17,877 nucleotides of DNA from contig DMIY01000080.1 of assembly GCA_003457075.1 (NCBI GenBank), forward strand, positions 1 to 17,877, in the 5' to 3' direction. How positions within the stretch are numbered: the first letter of the stretch is position 1; every line of letters begins with the position of its first letter. The translations under genes and the position numbers were made by a program. Below are positions 7,751-14,930 of this stretch, piece after piece. The notes beneath the pieces are model-generated. The model saw only the letters and a program-made list of their open reading frames with translations. It ran no database searches and was not told the DNA's origin. This stretch comes from Desulfotomaculum sp. (GTDB lineage: Bacteria > Bacillota > Desulfotomaculia > Desulfotomaculales > Nap2-2B).

Positions 7751-7987
7751 ATGCCAACCTCTTTGCTCGACCCGGAGAATTTCCCTGAACCAATCCGCAA
7801 TCTGTTACAGAATTTTGATCCGGCAGCGTTGGGACAACTGGCGGCCTTAATTGATCCGGATACCTTGACGGGGTTTTTAAACAATACGCTGGGCACCTTG
7901 CGCCAGTCACTGAAACCAGAAGACGCAGAAGCATTTGACCAGATACTGGCTTCACTGATAAGGACGATGAAAAAACAAAGCAGGTAG
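7751..7987 (+). CDS. Small orphan protein, 78 aa, unknown function
   Basis: I do not recognise this protein. It is soluble and predicted helical, rich in Leu, Asp and Pro, with PENF and LKPEDAEAFDQILASL stretches and a basic tail (MKKQSR). It has no membrane segment, Cys, or signal peptide. Coding is supported by a strong AGGAGG (7728-7733), an uninterrupted frame and a perfect terminator 14 nt after the stop. The odd feature is the start: AGGAGG is 17 nt from ATG 7751, separated by CG and five in-frame ATA codons. Ribosomes may use the distant ATG, an AUA codon at 7742 (8 nt from the site), or the repeat may have recently expanded. It is transcribed alone. Confidence 0.6.
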   Translation: MPTSLLDPENFPEPIRNLLQNFDPAALGQLAALIDPDTLTGFLNNTLGTLRQSLKPEDAEAFDQILASLIRTMKKQSR

Positions 7988-8001
7988 CCCGGGCGATCAC
8001 A

Positions 8002-8047
8002 TCTCCTGAAAACGTGCGTTATTACAGTTCGTTTTCAGGAGACTTTT
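8002..8047 (+). terminator. Rho-independent terminator after 78-aa gene
   Basis: A perfect 13-bp stem, TCTCCTGAAAACG (8002-8014) with CGTTTTCAGGAGA (8030-8042), has a 15-nt loop and is followed by CTTTTATT on the plus strand. There is no T-run on the minus side, so it should act in one direction only. Confidence 0.88.
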
Positions 8048-8082
8048 ATTCTCCAAAAGTAACGCAGCACAAGCAGCAACAA

Positions 8083-8111
8083 TTGACAAAAAGAACATTG
8101 TACCGTATTAT
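8083..8111 (+). promoter_or_regulatory. Sigma-A promoter of the copZ-like gene
   Basis: A consensus -35 TTGACA (8083-8088) is separated by exactly 17 nt from TATTAT (8106-8111), one base off the -10 consensus. This gives a short 5' leader before the ribosome binding site at 8121-8127. I see no clear CsoR-type palindrome overlapping it. Confidence 0.8.
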
Positions 8112-8135
8112 ATTTGCTATGAGGGGGTAGAAAGG

Positions 8136-8351
8136 ATGGCTACACAAGAAGCAACAATCCTTAAAGTAGAAGGAATGTCCTGCAACCATTGTAAAATGTC
8201 AGTAGAAAAAGCTCTCCAGGCCGTAGCAGGAGTAAAAGAAGCGGCGGTTAACCTACCCGGCAAATCGGTTAAGGTAATCCATGATCCTGGGGTGGTGTCC
8301 CGGGACAAGCTGGTAGCAACCATTACCGGCGCCGGCTACACGGTAATCTGA
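8136..8351 (+). CDS. copZ: CopZ-like copper chaperone (HMA domain)
   Basis: This 71-aa single heavy-metal-associated domain has a metal-binding GMSCNHC loop (residues 13-19, Cys16 and Cys19) and an ending ITGAGYTVI typical of the last strand. Proteins of this size carry Cu(I) in the cytoplasm, usually to a CopA P-type ATPase or a CsoR regulator. Neither gene is in the window, so this copy is unlinked or its partners lie elsewhere. GAGGGGG (8121-8127) lies 8 nt upstream of the ATG, below a strong promoter. The gene ends 7 nt from the convergent ComB-like gene with no terminator between. Other soft metals cannot be excluded. Confidence 0.88.
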   Translation: MATQEATILKVEGMSCNHCKMSVEKALQAVAGVKEAAVNLPGKSVKVIHDPGVVSRDKLVATITGAGYTVI

Positions 8352-8358
8352 TTCTAAA

Positions 8359-9024
8359 TTACATCCGGCTTACGCCAAGTAATAAATTGAAAATATACTC
8401 CGCGGCCAGGACGTCCTCTACCGAGTTCCCACTGGCAGCAATTACAGCAATATCTGCCTTTAACTGCCGGGCAGTTTTAAGCGCCCGCTCTACAGCAGCC
8501 ATGGCCGGAGCTGAACCCTTCTTTTTAGCGGTACGGGCAACTGTGCCCGTCAATACTGCCGGCGCGCCAGCAGTCATTGCTGCATCGAAAGCCACCCCGC
8601 CGCTGCCCGTAGCCGCCACTACCACCCGTCCCTTAACGTCAGCCAGCTTTACCGTTTCCGCACCCATGTTCGGCAATACCAATTCTACCGCTGCACCGCT
8701 GTCCTTGATCCCCTTTAAAACCTTTTGTATGCCGGACAACCTTTCTTCAGCGGAACCAACCCGCGGTTCGGCAACCAGAACTACACCAGCGCCAGCAGAA
8801 CAGGCAAATTCACCCGCCTGCTTTCCAACCTGTACAGGATTAACCGGCACTGGCACGGAGGCAGCGTCCGGAGCAGCGCCATAAACGGCCAGCACTCCCT
8901 CGTCAAACATCGCTTCTAAAGTAGTGGACATATCAATTACATCCACAACAACAACCACCTGTCCCAGACGGGCGGCACGGGTTGCCCCGCTGGCATCGGT
9001 GGCCATTGTCACGAGCGGCGCCAT
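8359..9024 (-). CDS. ComB-like (2-phosphosulfolactate phosphatase superfamily) protein
   Basis: This 221-aa alpha/beta protein carries VVVVVDVIDMSTTLEAM (about 23-39), which resembles the VVIDVLRATTTI motif of ComB phosphatases. VVVAATGSGGVAFDAAM and a C-terminal IAASGNSVEDVLAAEYI correspond to the ComB NGTRA and AGxEGRxxLED regions. The Arg of the RATTT motif is replaced (DMSTT), so phosphatase activity on phosphosulfolactate is doubtful. The match is from memory of motif shape and is moderate. The ATG at 9024 follows GGGAGGAG by about 5 nt. It is the last gene of the SteA-led cluster, 54 nt after the DUF3866 gene. The Ala/Gly/Val-rich composition matches that neighbour. Confidence 0.55.
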   Translation of the reverse strand: MAPLVTMATDASGATRAARLGQVVVVVDVIDMSTTLEAMFDEGVLAVYGAAPDAASVPVPVNPVQVGKQAGEFACSAGAGVVLVAEPRVGSAEERLSGIQKVLKGIKDSGAAVELVLPNMGAETVKLADVKGRVVVAATGSGGVAFDAAMTAGAPAVLTGTVARTAKKKGSAPAMAAVERALKTARQLKADIAVIAASGNSVEDVLAAEYIFNLLLGVSRM

Positions 9025-9078
9025 AACTTCTCCTCCCTCGAAAATAGATTTTGCCTGCCGTTTGTTTGCCGTCGCTTA

Positions 9079-10170
9079 TCACTTGCCGCCAGCACCATTA
9101 ATTAGAGACACAGCATAGATACCTGCCGCCCCGGCTGCCAAAAAGAACTCCGGATCCTGTTCCGGGCCGCGTCCCATGGTGGTTACCGACAGACCATATT
9201 CCTTCAAGGCTTCCAACGTCACGAAGGCATCCACAGAGATTACCTGATGTTTTAAAGCCACTCCGCTTTCAACCAGTTGCCTGCGTACATATGCTTCACG
9301 CCCCGGTTCCATTTGCGGCAGCGGTACCACACACGGCGCCATTGCTACCCGGCCCAGGGCGGTGCGCGTGTGATGGCTTACACCCCGGTGCCGTTCCCTC
9401 GGGTCGGCAAAACTCAAGCGGGGAATAGCCACCGGCCGGCCGCCTAGAACATTGACGGCGTTAACCAATTCTCCCTGTTCCAGCCCGGTATGTCCGAACT
9501 CAGATGCCGTGCGGGCGATACCCGGTCCCATAGTAACAATAACTATATCCGCCCCTGCCACTCCCCGCGCCGCCAAAAGGCCACTATACACCGTAACAGC
9601 TTCAAAATCACCGCCAAAGGCATGGCCGCAGGTAACAGTTGCAACCAGTAGCCCTTTTTCTTTTAATCCGGCTACCAAACCGCTTAAAGCCAGGGGCAGC
9701 GCCCCCCCGTCGGTCATCACATATACAACGCGGGCCCTGCCGCCGGTAAGCCTGGCAATCACTGCCGCCGCCGGACCCAGCATACTGTGCAAAGAGCCAA
9801 TTATTACCGGCATTTCCTCCAGCGAGTTGGTCGTCCGGAAAAGATGATTTTGAGGATGTTCTTCTTCTTCTACTGCCAGCACTTTAACCTGGGCAGGTGT
9901 GTAACGTACTTTCATTATATGCCCTGCTTCTGAAACGTCCTTCCGGCAACTGGCCAGCCTGGCCATAACAAAATGGGTACCACCAGTACCCAACTGTTTA
10001 TATACTCCAGTCGTATTTAATACTACTTCGTCCCCCGGTTGCGCCGGCCCGGTTAATTTATCATAGTTTATAGTTCGCTCAAGCCTGCCTTCTACTTCCA
10101 CCAGCAACTCGCAAATCCCGGACCTGGCAGCCACCATACTTTTTACCCGGCCTGTACGAATACGAATCAT
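9079..10170 (-). CDS. DUF3866 family protein
   Basis: This 363-aa protein has the signature stretches of DUF3866: a beta-rich N-terminal part (1-100), IIGSLHSMLGP (123-133), VVYVMTDGGALPLALSG (148-164) and TMGPGIARTASEFGHTG (about 213-229), which look like nucleotide- or phosphate-binding loops. No membrane segment is seen. The family occurs in Firmicutes and Actinobacteria and has no established function. The start is 3 nt after the stop of the upstream glycan phosphotransferase gene, so the two are almost certainly cotranslated. Only a weak G-rich ribosome site precedes it, which fits coupling. The link to membrane glycan enzymes suggests an envelope-related role, but that is inference. Confidence 0.85.
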   Translation of the reverse strand: MIRIRTGRVKSMVAARSGICELLVEVEGRLERTINYDKLTGPAQPGDEVVLNTTGVYKQLGTGGTHFVMARLASCRKDVSEAGHIMKVRYTPAQVKVLAVEEEEHPQNHLFRTTNSLEEMPVIIGSLHSMLGPAAAVIARLTGGRARVVYVMTDGGALPLALSGLVAGLKEKGLLVATVTCGHAFGGDFEAVTVYSGLLAARGVAGADIVIVTMGPGIARTASEFGHTGLEQGELVNAVNVLGGRPVAIPRLSFADPRERHRGVSHHTRTALGRVAMAPCVVPLPQMEPGREAYVRRQLVESGVALKHQVISVDAFVTLEALKEYGLSVTTMGRGPEQDPEFFLAAGAAGIYAVSLINGAGGK

Positions 10171-10173
10171 AAA

Positions 10174-10992
10174 CTAACCCCGCCCCAATCGATCCAGATA
10201 ATCCAGCACCCGGTTGCCGGCAATAATCCTGGTCAGCGAATACTTCTCCGTAAGAAGATGAAAAAGAATCAATAAAAGCAAATAGATCAGCAGAAAAAGC
10301 TCATTCATTATCCAGACCGCACTAATCCCCAGTACCGCTCCCAGAGGATTAGAACCTGCATCTCCCATCATTGCCCGCGCCTTTAAGTCGGTTTTTGAAT
10401 ACATAACCAAGCTGCCAAGCAGAGCTATCAAAAAAAGCAATTCTCCCCGGCTCCAACCTAACACAAGGAAAACCAAAGCAAGCAGGATAAAACCTTTCTC
10501 AGCCCTGCCGGGCCGGAGATCTAAAAGGTTAATAGCATTAGCCGAAAGAGTGATTACCAGGGCATTCAGTGGAATCCACTGCCAGGAACCAATCATGGCA
10601 GACACAAGAATGGCAATCACCAATCCTGCCAAGGCCTTCAATGCTCCGGTGGTAAGCCGGCCGCTGCAAAGTGCCCTTAAATGCCCGGCCAGGCCACCGG
10701 TATCCCGCGAACCCCAGACATCGTCAATCAAGCCCAGGCAGGTAAAAGCAGCTACCGTGGACAAAAAGACCAGAGCATTTGTCCGGTCATCAAAAAACAA
10801 CACATAAATACCTGCAATCACAGGGCTGACCAAAAAGAAGATCAGCCCTGCAGCGGCAGGAATCGCGTTACCCCGGTAGTTAGGCCGGAGGAATCCGGCC
10901 CCCTCTATTAACCTTAATAAACTTGGTAAGAGCAGGCAGGTAATCAGCGCACCTGCTAAAAACGACAATCCATACACCCACGTAAAATTCAA
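10174..10992 (-). CDS. MraY/WecA-like polyprenyl-phosphate glycan phosphotransferase (glycosyltransferase family 4)
   Basis: This 272-aa integral membrane protein has about eight or nine helices and the family's cytoplasmic motifs. They are the acidic pair D90-D91 in LGLIDDVWGSRD, a NAINLLDLRPGRA segment (152-164) and MMGDAGSNPLG (208-218). These proteins move a sugar-1-phosphate from a UDP-sugar to undecaprenyl phosphate at the inner membrane face. It is shorter than MraY (about 320-360 aa) and I do not see the HIGH/HHHxE-type loop that sets substrate choice, so the sugar is not predictable. It starts with TTG at 10992, with AAGGTGG about 10 nt upstream. It stands 141 nt after the GT2 gene and 3 nt before DUF3866. 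Confidence 0.85.
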   Translation of the reverse strand: MNFTWVYGLSFLAGALITCLLLPSLLRLIEGAGFLRPNYRGNAIPAAAGLIFFLVSPVIAGIYVLFFDDRTNALVFLSTVAAFTCLGLIDDVWGSRDTGGLAGHLRALCSGRLTTGALKALAGLVIAILVSAMIGSWQWIPLNALVITLSANAINLLDLRPGRAEKGFILLALVFLVLGWSRGELLFLIALLGSLVMYSKTDLKARAMMGDAGSNPLGAVLGISAVWIMNELFLLIYLLLLILFHLLTEKYSLTRIIAGNRVLDYLDRLGRG

Positions 10993-11026
10993 ACAACTGA
11001 TGCCACCTTTGATGCTATTGCTAAAT

Positions 11027-11084
11027 CCTTGCCTGCATCAATGTTAAAGAGCGACTTATACGAAGGGCATTGATGCAGGTAAGG
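11027..11084. other. Long intra-operon hairpin between GT2 and GT4 genes
   Basis: CCTTGCCTGCATCAATG (11027-11043) and CATTGATGCAGGTAAGG (11068-11084) pair in 16 of 17 positions, with a perfect 12-bp core and a 24-nt loop. There is no T-run on either side, so this is not a standard terminator. It occupies the only sizeable gap (10993-11133) in an otherwise tight operon. Confidence 0.6.
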
Positions 11085-11133
11085 AAAAGTTGAAGCAAAA
11101 GCCGGCCGGCCATTGATCGCTTTAGCAGCATTG

Positions 11134-11808
11134 CTACCGCCCGGCCCTGGCCAGCACACGCGCCACGTGCCAAAACTGTTTCCCACGGTGCAAAAACCCC
11201 TCCAGGTCACGCCCGGTTTCTTTATGACGCATGTTTACAGGCACCTCCACCACCCGAAAGCCATTACGAAACGCGGCAATAGTCAGACCTATTTCTACGC
11301 CAAATCCTCCAGCAAATGGAGTTATTTTTTCCAGCACCTGCCTGGTCATGGCACGCTGGCCGGACAGGGGAGATTCCATCACCAGCCCCGTGTACCACTT
11401 GATACCTTTCCTGGCCAGTTGCTTCACCAGGCCAAAACCAGCTTTACGGCTGCTTCTGGGAAAACGGGCGATGGTCATATCGGCTTCATCGTTCAGAACA
11501 GGCAATACCAGACACCTGGCCTCAACAGCGCTGGCACCGAGATCGGCATCCAAAAGAACTACCACCCAGGCAGCAAGTTCTTTAATTCCATGGTTTAATG
11601 CCTCCCCTTTACCTGCGTTGCCGGCCAGAGACAGCACCCGCGCGCCAGCCAGGCGGGCTTTTACCGCCGTAGCATCCGTAGAACCGTCGTCTACCACCAG
11701 CACTCCGTTAATTTCCGGCAGCGACAAAACGGCCTGTACCGTTTCGTAAATATAATCCTCTTCATTATAAGCCGGGATCAACGCCTCAACTTCTTTACCT
11801 GAGGACAT
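11134..11808 (-). CDS. Family 2 glycosyltransferase (DPM synthase-like)
   Basis: This 224-aa cytosolic GT-A fold enzyme shows IPAYNEED (11-18), VVDDGSTD (38-45), AGKGEALNHG (65-74), the metal-binding LLDADLG (85-91), SGQRAM (149-154) and GFGVEIGL (168-175). This set is shared with dolichyl/polyprenyl-phosphate sugar synthases and related GT2 enzymes. It lacks membrane helices. I start at ATG 11808, where GAGG lies 6 nt upstream. The frame is open 41 codons further, but that part only overlaps the SteB-like gene and does not look like protein. It overlaps the upstream gene by 14 nt. Paired with the GT4 enzyme it could extend or make a lipid-linked sugar. The donor and acceptor are unknown. Confidence 0.85.
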   Translation of the reverse strand: MSSGKEVEALIPAYNEEDYIYETVQAVLSLPEINGVLVVDDGSTDATAVKARLAGARVLSLAGNAGKGEALNHGIKELAAWVVVLLDADLGASAVEARCLVLPVLNDEADMTIARFPRSSRKAGFGLVKQLARKGIKWYTGLVMESPLSGQRAMTRQVLEKITPFAGGFGVEIGLTIAAFRNGFRVVEVPVNMRHKETGRDLEGFLHRGKQFWHVARVLARAGR

Positions 11809-12694
11809 TTTTAACCTCTTTCGCATCATCCAGGGCCGGAAGCAGTTTCTGGGCAGTAGGTTTAATCCCATAATGCCCGGACTTACCAGCCATCGCCAGC
11901 ACCAATGCCACCTGACCGGGAACACTATCAATATTATCCACAGTGCTGATCCTTCTTTTCTGATATTCCTTCATATAAGAATAGGGAATGTCCATCTCTT
12001 CCACACCGTAAACCGGGATTTTGCCGGCCAAAAAATAATCGATTACCGGAAGATCTACTGCCCCGGTTTTAATCATTTCGCGCTCCTGGCTGCCACCAAT
12101 AATAACCACCCCACTTAAAGGTTTACCGTATTCACCTGAAATTTTAACCACGCCAGCTTCCACCAGGGAATCCAACACCGGCCGGTTATCATTCACCAGT
12201 ATCCCGCGGGCAACCTCACTGGCCAGGCGGGTAGCCAACTGGCCATCACCAACATCCTTCCAGCTCAATCGTGCTTTTAGCGCTTCCATGTTTACCGACT
12301 GATCAAAACTTCCCATGATAGTAGTAACGGATAATACCTTCACTCCCGCCATCTGCAGGACAGCAATCAAATCATCGGAAAAGCTATAACTATTGGTTTC
12401 CACTAAAGCTATCTGGTATCCTTCCAGGCGGCCTTTTACAAGCAGTGGAAGGATCTGTTTTTCAAATTCTTCCTGCGCCTTATAATTAACCTGCAGGGAA
12501 GACACCTGGGCCTCTACAGCCTCATTTTTCTGGCGCAACTGTTCCAGTTGAATTTCAAGCTTGTCGGTCATTTGTTTTTGCCGGTCAACAAGAACATCGC
12601 TTTTAAGCATAATTCCCCCTACCAGAATCCCCAGCCCCAAAGCCAGAAAAACTGCCACCAGGGATGCAATATGATAACGAAAATCAATAATCAC
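11795..12694 (-). CDS. SteB/MctB-like membrane-anchored protein (DUF3186, often called copper transporter)
   Basis: This 299-aa protein begins with the conserved IIDFRYHIASLVAVFLALGLG: an amphipathic start and one membrane helix (about 9-29). A coiled coil of Gln/Glu/Leu repeats (36-80) and an extracytoplasmic alpha/beta domain with VVIIGGSQERE follow. The family includes M. tuberculosis Rv1698 (MctB) and C. glutamicum SteB. The name copper transporter comes from MctB, while SteB works with SteA in cell separation. One helix and a coiled coil fit a septal or envelope scaffold better than a channel. The start codon is GTG at 12694, 11 nt after the SteA stop. As in Actinobacteria, it directly follows the SteA gene. 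Confidence 0.87.
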   Translation of the reverse strand: MIIDFRYHIASLVAVFLALGLGILVGGIMLKSDVLVDRQKQMTDKLEIQLEQLRQKNEAVEAQVSSLQVNYKAQEEFEKQILPLLVKGRLEGYQIALVETNSYSFSDDLIAVLQMAGVKVLSVTTIMGSFDQSVNMEALKARLSWKDVGDGQLATRLASEVARGILVNDNRPVLDSLVEAGVVKISGEYGKPLSGVVIIGGSQEREMIKTGAVDLPVIDYFLAGKIPVYGVEEMDIPYSYMKEYQKRRISTVDNIDSVPGQVALVLAMAGKSGHYGIKPTAQKLLPALDDAKEVKNVLR

Positions 12695-12705
12695 AATACC
12701 ACCGC

Positions 12706-13827
12706 CTAAATCCCGAGGATTAGTTTAAATTGCAAATATACCAGACGCAACAATTCCCTCGTGACAGGTGATACAAACATGATCACCCCCACCGGCAGTA
12801 AAGCGGCAAGAAATATTTGAGCCAGGTGACGTGCCTTTAACCGGTCACGGTAAAGCTTACTTACCCCCTTGGCATCAACAAGAACAGAACCGATCTTCAT
12901 TCTGACCAAAAATGTACTTGCCATCCCTTGCCGCCCTTTTTCCAAAAACTCTTCCACACTCGAATGTGTACCCACCGCCACAATGAGCTCGGCGCCCTGA
13001 TCATAGGCCAAAAGCATGGCTATATCCTCGCTGGTGCCTGGAACTGCAAACGTTTTGGCCTGTAAATCCAGACGCAAAACCCTCTCCAGACCAGGCGCCC
13101 GTCCATCAGGATAGGCATGAACAACCAATTCAGCCCCACATAAAAGCGCCTCGTTGCTTACACTATCCATGTCCCCGACAATAAAATCCGGCCGGTAACC
13201 AGATTCCAAGAGGGCGTCGGCGCCACCATCGACTCCCACCAGAACTGGCTTTACCTCCCGGATGTATGATCTCACCGCATTCAAATCTTCTTTATAATTC
13301 TGGCCACGCACCACCACCAGCGCATGTTTTCCCCGAAAAACAGTATCAATTGCCGGAACAATATATTCGCCCGCAACCAGGCCGATTTCGTTTCGCGCGT
13401 GCTCTATAGTGTTTTCTATAAACTTGGACAAAACCTGACTCATGTTGGCAGCAGCCAGGTCCATTTTCTCTTTTATGCTTTCCGCGTCCAAAAGCTTGAC
13501 GCAAACTACCAGGCGGTCTTGGCAAAATACCTGCCCGTCAATTATTTCTACAATCCGGCCCTCCTCAACCAGTTCCATAACCTTTTCACCTGCCTCGTCC
13601 AATAAAAGCACACCTGACTGAACAAGAAAGAGGGGACCGGTATTAGGATAATAGCCGGTTATTGACGAAACAGCATTAATTACCGCCTTGGGCCGGGCGG
13701 CAACTAAAGACTGGGCAGCCAGGTTATCCAGATCACTATGACTGATTATGGCAATCTCACCAGGCAACAGACGTTTTACCAGATCCTTCGTCCGCCGGTC
13801 AACCCTGGCCACACCCTTGACGTACAT
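12706..13827 (-). CDS. steA: SteA-like protein: thiamin pyrophosphokinase-like domain with C-terminal membrane anchor
   Basis: This 373-aa protein has an N-terminal domain (1-160), a central thiamin-pyrophosphokinase-like domain with VGVDGGADAL (197-206) and DFIVGDMDSVS (214-224), and one membrane helix near the C-terminus (about 336-353). Corynebacterial SteA has the same plan, localises to the division ring and acts with SteB in the RipC/FtsEX cell-separation pathway; Rv1697 is its mycobacterial counterpart. The kinase-fold aspartates are present, but thiamin phosphorylation is not expected in this architecture. The ATG at 13827 follows GGTGGTG by about 5 nt and is the first gene after a sigma-A-like promoter. 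In an endospore former it may act at vegetative or sporulation septa; that is inference. Confidence 0.86.
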   Translation of the reverse strand: MYVKGVARVDRRTKDLVKRLLPGEIAIISHSDLDNLAAQSLVAARPKAVINAVSSITGYYPNTGPLFLVQSGVLLLDEAGEKVMELVEEGRIVEIIDGQVFCQDRLVVCVKLLDAESIKEKMDLAAANMSQVLSKFIENTIEHARNEIGLVAGEYIVPAIDTVFRGKHALVVVRGQNYKEDLNAVRSYIREVKPVLVGVDGGADALLESGYRPDFIVGDMDSVSNEALLCGAELVVHAYPDGRAPGLERVLRLDLQAKTFAVPGTSEDIAMLLAYDQGAELIVAVGTHSSVEEFLEKGRQGMASTFLVRMKIGSVLVDAKGVSKLYRDRLKARHLAQIFLAALLPVGVIMFVSPVTRELLRLVYLQFKLILGI

Positions 13828-13847
13828 ATCACCACCACCATGGTCAT

Positions 13848-13876
13848 ATTTTATATATTTTGTGGAACATCGTCAA
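13848..13876 (-). promoter_or_regulatory. Sigma-A-like promoter of the steA operon
   Basis: On the minus strand, TTGACG (13876-13871) and TAAAAT (13853-13848) are spaced 17 nt, about 20 nt before ATG 13827. A TATAAA hexamer overlaps at 15-nt spacing. It lies just downstream of the spo0A terminator, which makes the cluster an independent transcription unit. Confidence 0.65.
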
Positions 13877-13883
13877 GAAAAGT

Positions 13884-13916
13884 TCTAAAACAAAACCTGA
13901 CACAAGCGGTCAGGTT
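13884..13916 (-). terminator. Rho-independent terminator of spo0A
   Basis: On the minus strand, an 8-bp stem AACCTGAC/GTCAGGTT (13916-13909 with 13901-13894) with a 7-nt loop is followed by TTGTTTT. It lies about 70 nt after the spo0A stop. Confidence 0.8.
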
Positions 13917-13983
13917 ACTTGCCAGACAACGTCGAAAAAATACCTTAATTCATTAAATGAAGCCTCTATGCATCTACTCAAAA

Positions 13984-14754
13984 CTAACTTACCTTTGATT
14001 CAATCCTCAGCTTATCAGCAACCATTGCAATAAATTCTGAATTAGTCGGTTTACCCCTTTCTAAATTAATAGTATATCCAAAATATTTTGTCATCATTTC
14101 GACATTTCCACGATCCCAGGCCAGTTCTATGGCATGACGGATTGCTCTCTCCACGCGGCTGGGGGTTGTCTGGTACTTTTGGGCTATCAACGGGTACAGT
14201 TCTTTAGTTACTGCTCCCAGCAGATTAATCTCACTGATCACCATTAAAATAGCATCGCGCAAATAATGATACCCTTTTATGTGTGCAGGCACACCCATTT
14301 CATGAATAATATTTGTTACTGCCATATCCAAATTTCTTGGCTTAGCGGAAGATATATACTGGGGAACATTAAGCCCATCCGACAGTTGACGAATGCGAGT
14401 AGTCAGAACCGAAAAATCAAAAGGCTTAAGAATATAATAATCAGCACCCAATTCCATTGCCCGCTGGGTAAACGCCTCCTGGCCAAAAGCAGTTAAGATA
14501 ATTACCTTTGGTCTTGTATTACCAAAACCAACAGCCAACTTCTCCAGCACACCAATTCCGTCCAAATGCGGCATGATAATATCCAGGACAACAACATCCG
14601 GGCTATGCTCTTCAATCTGATGCAGGGTCTCCAGCCCATTATAAGCAGTTCCGGTAAGAATGAAGTCCTCTTGTTGAGTCAGGTAACCCTTTAATAATTC
14701 ACAAAACTCCCTGTTATCATCAGCAACCAATACTTTCACCTTTTTCCTGTCCAT
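13984..14754 (-). CDS. spo0A: Sporulation master response regulator Spo0A
   Basis: This 256-aa protein has a receiver domain (about 1-125) with the acidic pair D11/D12, phosphoacceptor D58 in [13 protein letters not shown]88 and K110 (ILKPFD). A hinge follows, then the Spo0A DNA-binding domain (about 140-256), with [15 protein letters not shown] (199-213) as the recognition region and [10 protein letters not shown] near the end. Phosphorylated by a kinase or phosphorelay, it switches on early sporulation genes. The AGGAGG is 13 nt from the ATG, longer than usual, with no better in-frame start. It follows spoIVB by 176 nt, the standard spoIVB-spo0A order of endospore formers, and has its own terminator. 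Confidence 0.98.
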   Translation of the reverse strand: MDRKKVKVLVADDNREFCELLKGYLTQQEDFILTGTAYNGLETLHQIEEHSPDVVVLDIIMPHLDGIGVLEKLAVGFGNTRPKVIILTAFGQEAFTQRAMELGADYYILKPFDFSVLTTRIRQLSDGLNVPQYISSAKPRNLDMAVTNIIHEMGVPAHIKGYHYLRDAILMVISEINLLGAVTKELYPLIAQKYQTTPSRVERAIRHAIELAWDRGNVEMMTKYFGYTINLERGKPTNSEFIAMVADKLRIESKVS

Positions 14755-14821
14755 TCTTGATTTATTGCCTCCTCATTTTATTTTTTCTCCCCCAGGCATT
14801 TATATCCATTTCCTAAGAGTG

Positions 14822-14847
14822 ATTCGACGGGCAATAAAAAAAACCTT
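14822..14847 (-). promoter_or_regulatory. Candidate sigma-H promoter / 0A-box of spo0A
   Basis: In the spoIVB-spo0A gap the minus strand reads AAGGTTTT (a sigma-H-like -35, about 14847-14840) and, 14 nt on, GAAT (14825-14822) as a -10. CGTCGAA (14829-14823) overlaps it and differs by one base from the 0A box TGTCGAA. Autoregulated sigma-H control of spo0A is known in B. subtilis. The match here is only suggestive. Confidence 0.3.
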
Positions 14848-14930
14848 CTTTGTGGTAAAATGTACCATTTTATTACTGTATCTACTATTCTTGGATATGG
14901 CAATGGACATAAAACTACAAAAAAAGAAAG

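Noticed and set aside
10989..11210. 73-codon minus-strand frame across the GT2-GT4 gap
   Set aside because: It mostly shadows the end of the GT2 gene and the hairpin; no family features.
11809..11931. 41-codon N-terminal extension of the GT2 frame
   Set aside because: It overlaps the SteB-like coding region, is Trp/Arg/Cys rich and unlike GT2 N-termini, and a proper ribosome binding site precedes ATG 11808.
8136..12694. A copper-export system linking the CopZ-like protein with the MctB-like protein
   Set aside because: The two are in convergent units 3 kb apart, the MctB-like protein has one helix and a coiled coil, and it pairs with SteA; no CopA or CsoR is present.
14862..14880. TAAAATG-TAC-CATTTTA hairpin in the spoIVB-spo0A gap
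   Set aside because: A+T-only stem of 7 bp without a following T-run; too weak for a terminator call.
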